From Narthecium ossifragum (lineage: Eukaryota > Streptophyta > Magnoliopsida > Dioscoreales > Nartheciaceae), in contig OY986966.1 of NCBI GenBank assembly GCA_963920575.1, forward strand, positions 18,781,888-18,845,887: DNA of 64,000 bases, read 5' to 3'. Below, one piece after another: positions 46,220 through 56,318 of this stretch (position 1 is the first letter of the stretch; each line of letters starts with the position of its first letter). A model generated the notes under the pieces. It was not told the DNA's origin. It saw nothing but the letters and a program-made list of their open reading frames with translations, and did not search any database. Made by a program: the position numbers and the translations under genes.

Positions 46220-47448
46220 TGTTGACACTGATTTTAGCTAAGGCTAAAATTAAGTGATATTCATGAAATATCTTGACCAAGTACATATCCCTCAAAATCA
46301 CATATGACCAGGTGCCCTCCACATATCCCTGGCTTTGACGACATCCTACACAAATCAGGAAATAAAGGGCATTTTGGTAATTTTTACCCCTAGGGGTCTT
46401 TTTTGGAAAAAACATATAAACATTCCGCCCCCAGGGGTATTTTGGTCATTTTACATCTCCAGAGATGTAATAGTCCAAAACATGCATATGGACCCTCCCA
46501 CCTAACACAAGGGTATTTTGATCCAAAATAAGTATGGGCCGATGGAGGGGCAGTTTAGTCATTTGCACATCGCCCTTGACCAAAGGACATTTTGGTAAAT
46601 TCACAAAATATCCAAAAATTCAGACAGATATTCGAAATTCAAGCAAATATCCAAATTCGAACATATTCGAACACACATGTTCGAAATTCAAACATGCACT
46701 TTGAATTCAAATAAAGGATTCAAATTCAAAGGAGAAGAGATCTCTCTAACTCCCGGATAGGATCTCCTGGGAACAACCTTAGAACCCAGATATGATCCCC
46801 GGAACAACTTACGTATCTCTCAGATACGATCTACCCGGATACGCTCCTAACGCCCCAACTCCCGAGATACGGCAGGTCGCTTTCAAAATTCAAAGCGCCC
46901 GCCAGGAGTTCTAGCCCCTCGCCTATAAATAGAGAGAGGAGGGGAGCCTCTCTTGGTTTTTTTTTTGGGCTTCTGAGAGACCTTGGAGATCGTACAGACA
47001 CCCTGCCGAACTCTCCAGATACAAGATACAGAGGAGAAAGCTCCCCAACGTTGAAGGCCAAAAAGTTGTAGATCCAGAGGAAAAGCAGAAGGCGCCGGCG
47101 TAAAAGAGGGAAGGCTCACCAACCTGAGGACACCGTACCAGATCTGAGGAAGAAGACAGGAGCGCCTGCATTGGTAACGAAGGTGAGGGTCGGAGGCTCT
47201 GCCTCCACCCGATATCCTTTGATATATTCTTTTCTATGTCTTTTACTAACTTCTTTTATATTAATGTAACGGGACTATAGATCCCGAGTCCTTAATCAGG
47301 GATTTTCCTTACGGGGATGTAATTAACGGGTTGTCAGTCTGGCAACCCGGGAGTGTCGTGCCCACATATCATCCATGTAATCAAAACTTTTGTCACAATG
47401 AAATCTGAAATCTCGTTCCCGCGAGACCCGAGTTTTTATTGTCGTACA
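46220..47448 (+). repeat. Tat 3' LTR (1,229 bp)
   Basis: It starts TGTTGACACTGATTTTAGC and ends TTTTATTGTCGTACA, matching the 5' LTR over its whole length with scattered substitutions. Confidence 0.92.
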
Positions 47449-48657
47449 GGGAGTCACGCCCCTTGGGATATTTAGATAATTAAATGGGCTGAAGGTGTGC
47501 CCTAGTTGATGTATATTGTAAATGTGTTTGGTTATTATTTGTTTGGCCGGGGGTGTGCCCCGTTGTAGGAATTTCGGGAGACAGTTGTTTAAGCCGTCAT
47601 AATGCCAAAATTCCGATTGAATGTGTTATTACTTGTTTACGGTCTGTGTCGTCGTTGTTATGTTAGATAGATATTCAACTGCTTTGGACCCTTGTTATGT
47701 TTACCCCCTTTGGCTAGCTGTAAGCTATGCCTAGCCCTGTATATTGATATGTCATTCTGTTGCATGCATATATCTCTTTATTTGTGTCTGGGCATTGCAT
47801 GCATCTTGTTTGCATTAGAGTATAAGGTTAGGGGGTGGGTGCATATGGTTTTCGCCGATCCGAGACTCTCGGGTAGCTCGGATCTAGCTCTAGGACCGTG
47901 GCTAGGTAGCAAGGACTAGGGCGTGATTGCAATGCTGATTGACTAATTATCATTCAAGGATTATTAACTAGTCGGACTGGAATATTATACTACTATTGAG
48001 GTTTAGAGGTCGTGTTGTTTCTCCAAGGCCAAGTGCTAAGGCTGGATGTCGATGCGTTTCCGATGTGGGTCCCCGAGGCATGGGAATCCTGCTTGGGTAA
48101 GGGTGATCCTACATGTTACTGTTCCGTGGCCTCCTGTTAACATGTTCATGAGAGAGGTTTCAAGACAGGAGCGCTTGGAATATCGATGGGGTTATGGGAC
48201 CCTTGGCATTCCTTAGACTTAGGCGGAGAGACATAACAGTTGTTGTTTTCCTTCCTTCGGTGTGCCATAGAGCAGAACCCTACTGAGATGTGTTACTCAT
48301 TCCTACCCGGGTTGCATCGACAATGCAAGTCGATGCAATTCCTTCTTTTTCAGGTAGTTGCGGCATGGAGGCGGCACTCCCCTTGGTGGTGCATGAGATC
48401 GAGAATATCATCAGTTTATCTTATTCAATTGATGTACAGCTTTAAATGTATAAAATGTAAACTGAACGAGAAATGTATTTGTATTCCAATTTGATGTAAA
48501 TTGATCAGAGATTATTGTATTTAAATTAATTGTGAATATTATAATCGTACATCAGGTTTAAAAGTGATAATTATAGGGGAGGCTCTCGCCATTTGTTTTT
48601 AGAGTTTAGAACCCTCACGCCCCGGACCGGATGGGTTTTCTGGGTCGGGGTGTAACA

Positions 48658-49540
48658 ATGTGCTCCTCCCAGCTGCCTCCGGCATCAAGGACACATGCTC
48701 TCAGCAATCAGCATGTCCTCTAAGATTTGGATCATCAGCTCTGACTACCCATCTGTCTGCGGATGAAATGTCATGTTGAAAGTGAGGAGTGTGCCAACTG
48801 CCTCCAAAAAGCCTCGCCAGAACCTACCGGAGAACCTGGGGTCACGGTCTGACACTACCGACACTGGAACCTCGTGTAGCCTGATCACCTCTCTGACATA
48901 CAAACTGCCCAACCTGTCTGTCGAGTCTGTGGTCCACATAGGTAGGAAGTGCGCCGACTTGGTCAATCGATCAACGATGACCCAAGTGGAAGGGGCTAAA
49001 GTCTGTCGTCTGCATACTTCATTCCCCCTAGGAGATCTCAGTAGCCCGGTCATGAAGTCCATCGTCATGTGCTCCCACTTCAATTCAGCTAGTGGAAGGC
49101 GTTGAAGTAACCCTGGAGTTTGTTGGTGCTCCGCCTTGACCTTCTGACAGGTAAGGCAACGCGATACGAAATCCGTCACTGCCATCTTCATCCCGCACCA
49201 CCAGAACAGTCGCCGCAGGTGCTGGTACATCTTGGTGCTCCAGGATTAACTGTAAAACGAGAGTGGTGAAACTCTCGTAGGACGTCCTCTCGCAAAACTG
49301 GATCTGCCGGAACCGCTACTCTGCTTCTGAATCGTAGCCCTCCGTCTGACGATACGATCCAGTCCCCGTCTGCGCCCTCCGTGCCTGCCGATGTGGACAA
49401 CTCCTCGAGCTTTGCGTCACTGCGCTGCGCCTCTATCACTCTGGCTAGGACTGCTGGCATACTTTGCACGGTGTAGAGGAAACTGTTGGAACCCTGATCC
49501 TCGAACTCGAGCTTTAACTGGCCCACAGTCTCCACGATTC
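48658..49540 (-). pseudogene. Tekay-2 integrase, N-terminal half
   Basis: Minus strand. 49535-49270 is the RNase H-integrase spacer and zinc-binding start (SSDGGLRFRSRVAVP, LREFHHSRF); the frame shifts near 49210, then MYQHLRRLFWWCGM, RCLTCQKVKAEHQ, the first Asp in MTMDFMTG, the second in SVVSDRDPRFSG, and FHPQTDG. A TAG follows at 48744-48742 but coding text continues to 48658, where LTR-C cuts in. Upstream of 49540 the element is replaced by unrelated DNA. Confidence 0.85.
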
Positions 49541-50628
49541 TTCATGTTCCTTCCCCATCCTTCGGTGATGTCGTTTCATCGTTGATCATCGCCGGTGAGT
49601 TCTCAGCCGTCCGATTGTTGATGGACACGATCCAGGTGCTACAGTGATCCGATTTCCGATCGGACGATCTCGATCTTCAATCATGATGATATTATAGATG
49701 TTGACTATTTTGGGTGTTGTGCCTGGATGCTTTGATGTATTTTAATGTATTTTTTATGTCTATATTTTAAATTATGTGGATGAATGGTTGTACATGCTAC
49801 ATATTCAATAAATACAACGGAGACTCTGCCGAAATTTTTAATAATTCCTATGCCTTTTTGCTATTATTGATATATTTTCTATTCTATTCTATTTGATCTT
49901 TTGGAAATGTACTTTTATGCAGATTTTCCTTTGTACATTACTCATGGACGGCTATTCATGCCAAATATATATCTATTTATCAGTGAGTTATTTTACTTTT
50001 TTTATATATGTCTCTTAGGTTTTCTGGTGATTTTTATGACTTGATTCTTTTAGTATTTTCTAGAGACATGCATTTCGTAGGTGACAATGTTTCCATTGTG
50101 TGGGCGATGTGGTGATTACAATGCAGGAGACGACTATTATGGCAAGCTCTTATGGTGATCTCTATCATATTTTCTTTACTTTATTTTTATGACTTAGTGT
50201 AATTGGGGACAATTACATTTAAGTTGGGGCGTAGATTTTAGGAGTTTAATGTTTATTTTCGTTTTAGACTTATTATTATACATCTCTTGAAATGTGTCAA
50301 AATGATGAAATTATTATATGATTTGACAAATATGCATGTTTTAGAAATTTATTTTATGAATTATTCTGAGACTTGTATGTCATATAAGGGATAGTAAATT
50401 TTTGCTACGAATGACACTATTTCTATACTTTAACACTTTTACCATGATTTAAGGATAACTTAACATATCCTAATGCACATGTTCACTTCCACATGTTGAT
50501 GAGTTGAGATTAGATTCTAAGCATGATACTATGAAAGATTTACAGTTTTATGCCATGTCACAGAAAATACATGAACACATGCAATTATTTGAGTATGCAA
50601 AATATATGAAAAAAAAAGTTGATTTTCA

Positions 50629-50780
50629 ACTTAGTAACCGGGCAATGTGCCTAACCAGCGTGTTGTTCGCGTAAAACAGTTGAAATTCCTGAAAAAAACA
50701 AACAAGGGTTTCATACTTAGTAACCTGGCAACGTGCCTAACAAGGTGTGTTGTTCGCGTAAAACAGTTGAAATTACTGGA
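50629..50780 (+). repeat. 86-bp direct repeat in the Athila-4 internal region
   Basis: Two ~65-bp copies starting ACTTAGTAACC at 50629 and 50715, both ending GTAAAACAGTTGAAATT. They differ at several bases. Confidence 0.85.
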
Positions 50781-51296
50781 AAAAAAAAACCCAGAGATTG
50801 CTATGTGATAAGTGGAAGATATGTGTTTAGATAGGATTGTGTTCTTGAATAGTTGAAGTGCTTAGATATAATTGATGCTCTGACGCATGTGGAATTCTAT
50901 TCACACACAGGAGTGTTAAAGTTGTTCTTAATTGTGGTTAAATGTGTTGAACTGTTGGAAATATGTGATGACATATTTTGATTTATTATGTTTTTATGTG
51001 ACTATGAGTAGAAGAATAAATTCATGGGTATGATTTCTATTTTATGCAATGGAGTTGATGAATATTGTGATGGATTTTTAATGATATGATCAAGGGAATA
51101 TATAGATGTTTGTGGGTGTCATCCCTGAAAACCCTCAGGAGACTATAACTCCTCCACTGGGGTAACCCATGGGTTTAAAGGCTTGTTGCACATGCTAACT
51201 GTAATCGTAAGACCTATGAAAGTGGCTAGTTAGATTTATTGCTTTCTTTTTATTTTTTCTTTGCTCGAGGACTAGCAAAGTGTAAGTTGGGGGGTG

Positions 51297-53263
51297 TGAT
51301 GACTCACTAATTATACATAATTCAACTCCTTAAATTACCTTTCTTAGCCCGAGAGTGTTTATATTTGATAGTTTGTTAGTTGATTTCAGGTTTAACAAAG
51401 ATTCAAATTAGAAAATACAGAAAAAGGCTAATATGTTGAAATTACGCCGCTTCGCTGTCAATTTAAAAAGAATTCACCTAACTCTTCAGATAAATCCTAA
51501 ATTCCTGAAATTTGGAGGCTTTCTAGAAGACATCAAGACTAACAACTTTCATATTGGACATATTGCGAGATTCCGGACAGATTAATAGCAGTTTTGAAGA
51601 CTATGAAGATAAACAGATGTTAGGAAACTGATCCGTCGATGTTCAGGAGTATATTCGCCAAATATTCCAGATAAGTCTGAATATTATGAAATCTTCTGGA
51701 TCAGAGAGAAAACCTACTAACCTACATCTTTCGTGTTGGACTTGTTTTCCAATTCCTGCTTGATTAAACCCAGTTGCGACCGGAATAGACTATCAGGAAT
51801 TAATCTAGGAAATCCGAGTTATAATAGAAGGCCAATTTAGCCAAAACATTAATTTCGGAAGTTATCCTATAAATAGGGTTATTCCACCCGAATTTCTCAT
51901 CAGAGAAAAATCAGAGAGAAAATGGAGAAGGCTAGGGTTTGAAGACGGAGATCTTTCCGCGGGGATCGATGACTTCCTTTCCTACACCTATGGATCTTTC
52001 TCAAGAGATGAGTAGCTAATTTCTAAACTTAAGCCCTGTTTGGTTTAGATGTTTTCTATTTTCATTTTCTTGAAAATAAAAATCTGTCTTGAAAACATGT
52101 TTGGTGTGTCCGATGTAGAAAACGTTTTCAGGAAATGAAAACAGTATTTTCTGGAAATAATGAAAACACTTTTTAATCATTTTCGCCGATAATAGAAAAC
52201 AAAAATAAAACCCAAACCCCTCTCTCCCCCGATGGTCTCTGCCCCTCTCTCCCCCGATAGTCTCTTTTGCGAGGTTCTCTCTCCGATGATATTTGGGTGA
52301 TCTCGTCGCTGCCGTAGCTCCTAGCCGCCACCCATCTCTCCCGATCAAGACGGCGGCTCTCCCGATAGAAACCCCTCTCCCTGTTTTCATTGTCGTCGCC
52401 GCCAGAGCTCCCTTCCGCCGGATCGTGGTGACATCAAAGGGTACGACTGCGAGATCCTTCTCTCTCTTCCCCTCCCAGCCACTTCTCTCCCTCTTCCTCT
52501 AAGATGAAGACTTATGGATCTTTCTCAAGAGATAGTAGCTAATTTCTAAACTTAGGGATCTTATGAAACGCTAGTGTAACTTTTTGTATTCTTTGGTTTG
52601 AATCTTGTATTATTCTCAAGACATGATCTTATAAATTTGCTTTTTATTATTAATAGAGTTGAAGGAATAGAGTTCCCTTGACGTACTTTCAGTCCTATAT
52701 GATTTCTGTGATTGATTATAGAGATTAATAGGATGGTTTTCATGTGATTTATGGTTTGCTAGTGAGATAGGTTATGCTGAGGTAGGATAGGTTGTGCTAA
52801 GGTCATTAGGAGTAGTATAACTTAAAGTAATTGTAGGACCAAAGGCAATCTATGTCAAGAAAGATAGGTTATGCCGTTAGGAACATAAATCTTATTTTAG
52901 GGATTCATGTGAGCTTGTAGCCGTATGATCCATAATGTTTAGAGAAGGAGATAAGAGGATAACTGAAGAATACAGAAAGTGAAACTAAGGTGGATTGAGT
53001 AAACCCTAAGTATCTCTCTCATTAGTTTAACAACGTTTACGTGCTTTCATTAGATAGGTTTAGTTAATTCAAACTTATCATTGCTTCTTTTGCTTAGATT
53101 TAGAGTTTGAGAATTGAATTCAATATTTTCCTGGTAAATTCCTTACGGTTCGACTCCGGACTTCACCGCTATTCTACCTAGTAGTGTAGTGATTGAATAA
53201 GGATTATAAATTTAATATTTGATTGAGTTTGCAATGTTTTAACGACATGTTCGCAACACATCA
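51297..53263 (+). repeat. Athila-4 LTR (1,967 bp including an insertion)
   Basis: It starts TGATGACTCACTAATT after a purine tract and ends GTTCGCAACACATCA. A TATA box (CTATAAATAGGG) is near 51870. It holds the 0.5-kb insertion flanked by a 42-43-bp duplication. No GATCGATC array is present. Confidence 0.72.
51989..52554. repeat. Insertion of ~481 bp flanked by a 42-43-bp direct duplication
   Basis: The sequence starting TATGGATCTTTCTCAAGAG and ending TTTCTAAACTTA occurs at 51989-52031 and 52513-52554, with one base missing in the second. Between them, 52032-52512 starts AGCCCTGTTTGGTTTAG, then holds TTTTC/GAAAA-rich text and a GC-rich, CTCTCTCCCCCGAT-repeating segment. No terminal inverted repeat or poly(A) is visible. 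Confidence 0.85.
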
Positions 53264-54934
53264 GTTACCCTAATGAACTAGGCCCATCCCGAAAACACTT
53301 AGTATAGCAGGAAGAAAACACTGCTGGGCAGGACAAGTCTCTACCGAGCAGGCACACCCTCTGCCCAAGGATGAAAAGATGACACTGGCTGCACCCTTAG
53401 CACCTGGCTCGAGGCTGACACGACCTCTAAACCTCAATCAACACGTATTCAAGTCATCTAAGCCTATCATCGATATCGATTGAATACTACAATCCAACAT
53501 GTACCATGTTACCCGCCACGATCCTAGAGTTAAATCCGAGCAACCTGAAATCCTCGGATCGGCGATCAACCTATCACCCACGCCCTATCCTTATGCATCT
53601 AACGCACAATCAAAATGCATGCTATGATCACACGCAAGTAAGAGGTAAGCATGTAACAATATTATAAAATAACAAACATATCCAACTGGACTGCTACAGT
53701 GATACCAACGATCGCTACCAGCCAATCCGTAGCGGGTCCCGGCATTACGACGGTACCGCGATCGTCAACCGCGGACCCCTACAATGGGAAGGAATCCAAA
53801 AACTCAAATGAACATATAATATTATTTAATCATCAAGGTCCCCTAATTAGAGGCTAAGCGACCTCGTCGATCCGACGTCCAAACGATATCGGATTCAAGA
53901 TCCAACTAAGGCAAAACGCAGAAAAACATGTTGGGATCGACATATCCAAACTGGGAAACATCCGACAGCTTGATTACCAGGAAAACGCTAATAAAAACCA
54001 TTAACTTCACTAATTACCTTTAATTGCTGCAACGCAACCATCCATAGGAAATTCATAGCAATTCATAGGGAAATCAGAAAATTATGAAACCGATTGGACC
54101 AGAGAGTAGATCCAAAGATCTACAACTCTCATGTTATCATAAAATCAAGATTATGCATGTACAGAGCAGAAAACACGTCGTAAGCCGGTTTGTTCTTCAA
54201 GGACAGCAAAATCGGAAAATCCAAGTTTAAACATGCTACAATCCTACAAATGTCAATCAAATCATATGAAACTCAAATCAGTAATCAAGCTAACCTATAT
54301 ACACATAAAAACACTAAGAACACACAGATCCACTGGCTAGATTAAGAGAAAACCCAAACTAAACCCATGTAGGAAGAAACCTACCGAACTAAGCAAACCT
54401 TGGCTAAATCCCCGCTATTCGAGCACCAAACAGGCTTCAAACCAAGCTACAGATCTTCCTCACGCTTCCACGAATCCAACGAGCCCTCAAGCACTCAATT
54501 AGATGGCCTGAGGAGGGAGAACGGAAGGAAGGAAGGACGGCTGGAAACAGGGGAAACAACGCCGTGGGAAAGAAGAAGGAAGAAGAAGAAGAAGAAGGAG
54601 AAGAAGGAGAAGAGAGGAGGAAGGCGGAAGAGGATAAGGGAGAGGAGACAATATCTTTGTTCTCACCTCTGACAGCGGAGAGTGACGGCCAACGGCGACC
54701 GTCCACTCAGAAAACCCACTGCCTCAACTTCCTGGCACTAAAAGATCGATCTTCCGATCCCGGATCCACCTAGCCGTTCTAATCAAACACTAACACAAAC
54801 ACGGTCAGTGTGTGCACACGCGGGTGTGAAACAAATCGACAAGGCACAGTTTATCAAATATCCATTGCGGTCCACAACGCGCCACGGGCCCGACCCAGAC
54901 GGTCGACCCAGGAGTAGAGGGACAGGTCCTCACA
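53264..54934 (-). repeat. Tekay-2 5' LTR, truncated
   Basis: The right end CAGGTCCTCACA is flanked by TGTTC. Similar to the 3' LTR over 54110-54934 and to LTR-A over 53300-53650. The expected left end (TGTCGCGCC) and primer site are missing. One GATCGATC remains at 54743. It holds a Ser-rich minus-strand frame at 54706-54437. Confidence 0.83.
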
Positions 54935-55835
54935 TGTTCCCATGGGGATAGCTTGGCTACAAACGGTCGGAATCATCTCCTTTGCCACCATCTTTTAGCA
55001 AGACATAGCACGATGGCCAAAACAATCATAGTTAGCACAGATTACCATATTTTCATAGATAAAGGGCTGGTCAAAACTTGACTCTCCTCTTCCTACGACA
55101 TCACGCAATCTTGCCGGAACATAGGTTCTCTGTATCTACTTCAACGCACACACGAGCAAACCGGCTTCTATCAGCAAAAGTGGTTGAAACATCTATAGCC
55201 AGGAGGGTCCCTGCTCTTGCCACGATGGATTGCAGAGCTTTTCTTTCAAAGAATTCAAAAGGAAGATATGGGAGTCTCATCCAGACCGGAACTAACTTGA
55301 AAGCCACCGCTGATGGCCGGAAATAGTCGCGCCATCGAATGAGCGATAAGATCTTTCCATCTACCAACCATGGACCTCCTACGAGGACATGAAGCAAATC
55401 ATCATCATTCCCAAATTTAAAGGCAAAGACCCCATCTACTCTATCTGTGACAAGGAAGGGTCGACTGGTTCGCCATAGGTAAGCCAATCTCTAGTGGAGA
55501 AAATCAACCCCAACTCGCCCTCCCACAAAACCGCCAAACAGAGTATGGCTCCACCTTTCCCTTCCTCTATGCAAAAGTTCAGGTTTGACAATGACTGGGT
55601 CATCACCATACAAACGCCTAATCTTTTGAAGCATGGTAGTTGGGATGCGGTCTTGGATCAGAGGTCGCTGGCTTGCTACGCTCGCCCATGAGGACTCTGG
55701 ACCAGCCTTAGTCGCTATATCTTTCCAAGCGTTGGCAGGTGTTTGCAGAGAAAAGCCTATGTTGGGAGGAGCAGGTGGATTGATCACCGGCGTATAGACA
55801 TGGACGTTCACTGAAAACCTTTCAGGGGCACTCAT
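54935..55835 (-). pseudogene. LINE-1 ORF1, N-terminal part with zinc knuckle
   Basis: Minus strand, probable start ATG 55835 (MSAPERFSVNVHVYTP). A stop at 55490-55488 separates the N-terminus from the DUF4283-type domain (FKFGNDDDLLHVLVGGPWLV, LSLIRWRDYFRPS, LVPVWMRLPYLPFEFF). After a frame change near 55100 comes FDQPFIYENMVICANYDCFGHRAMSC, a zinc knuckle with a slightly altered spacing (C-X4-C-X2-H-X4-C), then a stop. ORF1 proteins of plant L1 elements bind the LINE RNA. The Tekay-2 insertion follows at 54934. Confidence 0.85.
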
Positions 55836-56112
55836 GCGATCGCATATTAAAAGCCCAAACATAAACCTAATGTACGTGGAGGTTAGATCAATTATCAAGT
55901 ATTTCGTGTAAGTGAGGTCATTTATCAACGAGTAAGATGATCAATGATTCGCGCGTGTTTGGTGTTTTGTCCAAAACAAAGTATTTGTATAAGCATACGC
56001 CCATATGCGTATCTTTATATCGAATTCGGATATACATCGGTGCTGTGTTCGCAGGAGTATCAACTCGTGGCGGGAAAGATACCCTCGTGATCAATTTCCC
56101 GTGCAAACCATC
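55836..56112 (-). other. Probable LINE-1 5' untranslated region
   Basis: About 280 bp upstream of ORF1 with no gene; it ends at the T-run of the next LINE. Confidence 0.5.
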
Positions 56113-56318
56113 TTTTTTTTTTGGATTAGATGAGCCCGCATGCTAGTACTAGCACAAACTATCTAACATATCCAAGCCATCATTGTTGGACCAGACAAAC
56201 CCCGATCCAACAATTTGACAGGCACGAGCAATAGCATCTGCTCTATGGTTACAATCCCTTAAAATATGGACAAAAAGGATAGAATCAAATAGTAATGCCC
56301 TTGACCATATATCTTTTC
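56113..56318 (-). pseudogene. LINE-2, RNase H end and poly(A) tail
   Basis: The minus strand encodes SILFVHILRDCNHRADAIAR, the conserved end of plant LINE RNase H, followed by a short 3' region and a run of 10 A (T-run at 56113-56122 on the plus strand). The upstream part is cut by the LTR at 56319. Same orientation as LINE-1, inserted at its 5' end. Confidence 0.72.

Larger units (their letters stand above)
26931..47448 (+). mobile_element. Tat-lineage Ty3/gypsy element with antisense extra gene
   Basis: Two LTRs (26931-28157 and 46220-47448) flanked by GGGAG at 26926-26930 and 47449-47453. Order on the plus strand: LTR, primer site, gag with an internal duplication, protease, RT, degenerate RNase H, a second RNase H, integrase, a long 3' region with an antisense gene, polypurine tract, LTR. 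The second RNase H and the protease motif DYGSAINLLPLKTL place it in Tat. Without the nested solo LTR the element is about 17.4 kb. Hand comparison of the first ~255 bp of the two LTRs gives about 11 mismatches. Confidence 0.92.
25787..48657 (+). repeat. Tekay-family LTR (LTR-C), 5'-truncated, split by the Tat element
   Basis: The left part is 25787-26930 and the right part 47454-48657, continuous across the Tat insertion (GGGAG duplicated). The right end is GGTCGGGGTGTAACA at 48657, where Tekay-2 integrase resumes. The expected TGTGAGG start is missing; the left border is the copia LTR. The part 25787-26200 is GC-rich and ends at a CAG/GTAGGG site typical of this LTR family. No gene is seen in 47454-48657. 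Confidence 0.78.
49541..53263 (+). mobile_element. Athila-like element, 3' fragment (Athila-4)
   Basis: A plus-oriented fragment: about 1.75 kb of noncoding 3' region, a purine tract (GTAAGTTGGGGGGTG) and an LTR (51297-53263). The G-rich AATTGGGGACAATTAC and AAGTTGGGG blocks near 50206-50232 and the TGATGA...CATCA borders resemble the Athila 3' region. No coding sequence or 5' LTR is left. Its left junction with Tekay-2 integrase (about 49541) and its right junction with the Tekay-2 5' LTR (53264) show no target duplication, so the DNA between was lost. The stretch 49541-51296 has no gene. Confidence 0.6.
21908..54934 (-). mobile_element. Tekay-2, Tekay/Del-type Ty3/gypsy element with nested insertions
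   Basis: Both ends carry LTRs of one family (21908-22896 and 53264-54934) and are flanked by TGTTC (21903-21907, 54935-54939), so this is one insertion in LINE-1 ORF1. Surviving internal parts are the integrase N-terminal half (49540-48658) and its C-terminus with the polypurine tract (23462-22897). Gag, protease, RT and most of RNase H are gone. Lineage assignment rests on the integrase C-terminus, the chromodomain-like end (VLWRHRGIEEMTWERK) and the GGGACGAGATTTCC sequence before the LTR. About 31 kb of later insertions and rearranged DNA fills it. Confidence 0.85.

Noticed and set aside
52032..52512. MITE or hAT element beginning AGCCCTGTTTGG
   Set aside because: No matching inverted repeat at the other end, and the flanking duplication is far too long for such elements.
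13925..54934. A single large element with inverted TGTGAGGAC...GTCCTCACA ends
   Set aside because: The two ends are LTR starts of separate insertions in opposite orientation, each with its own partner end and target duplication.
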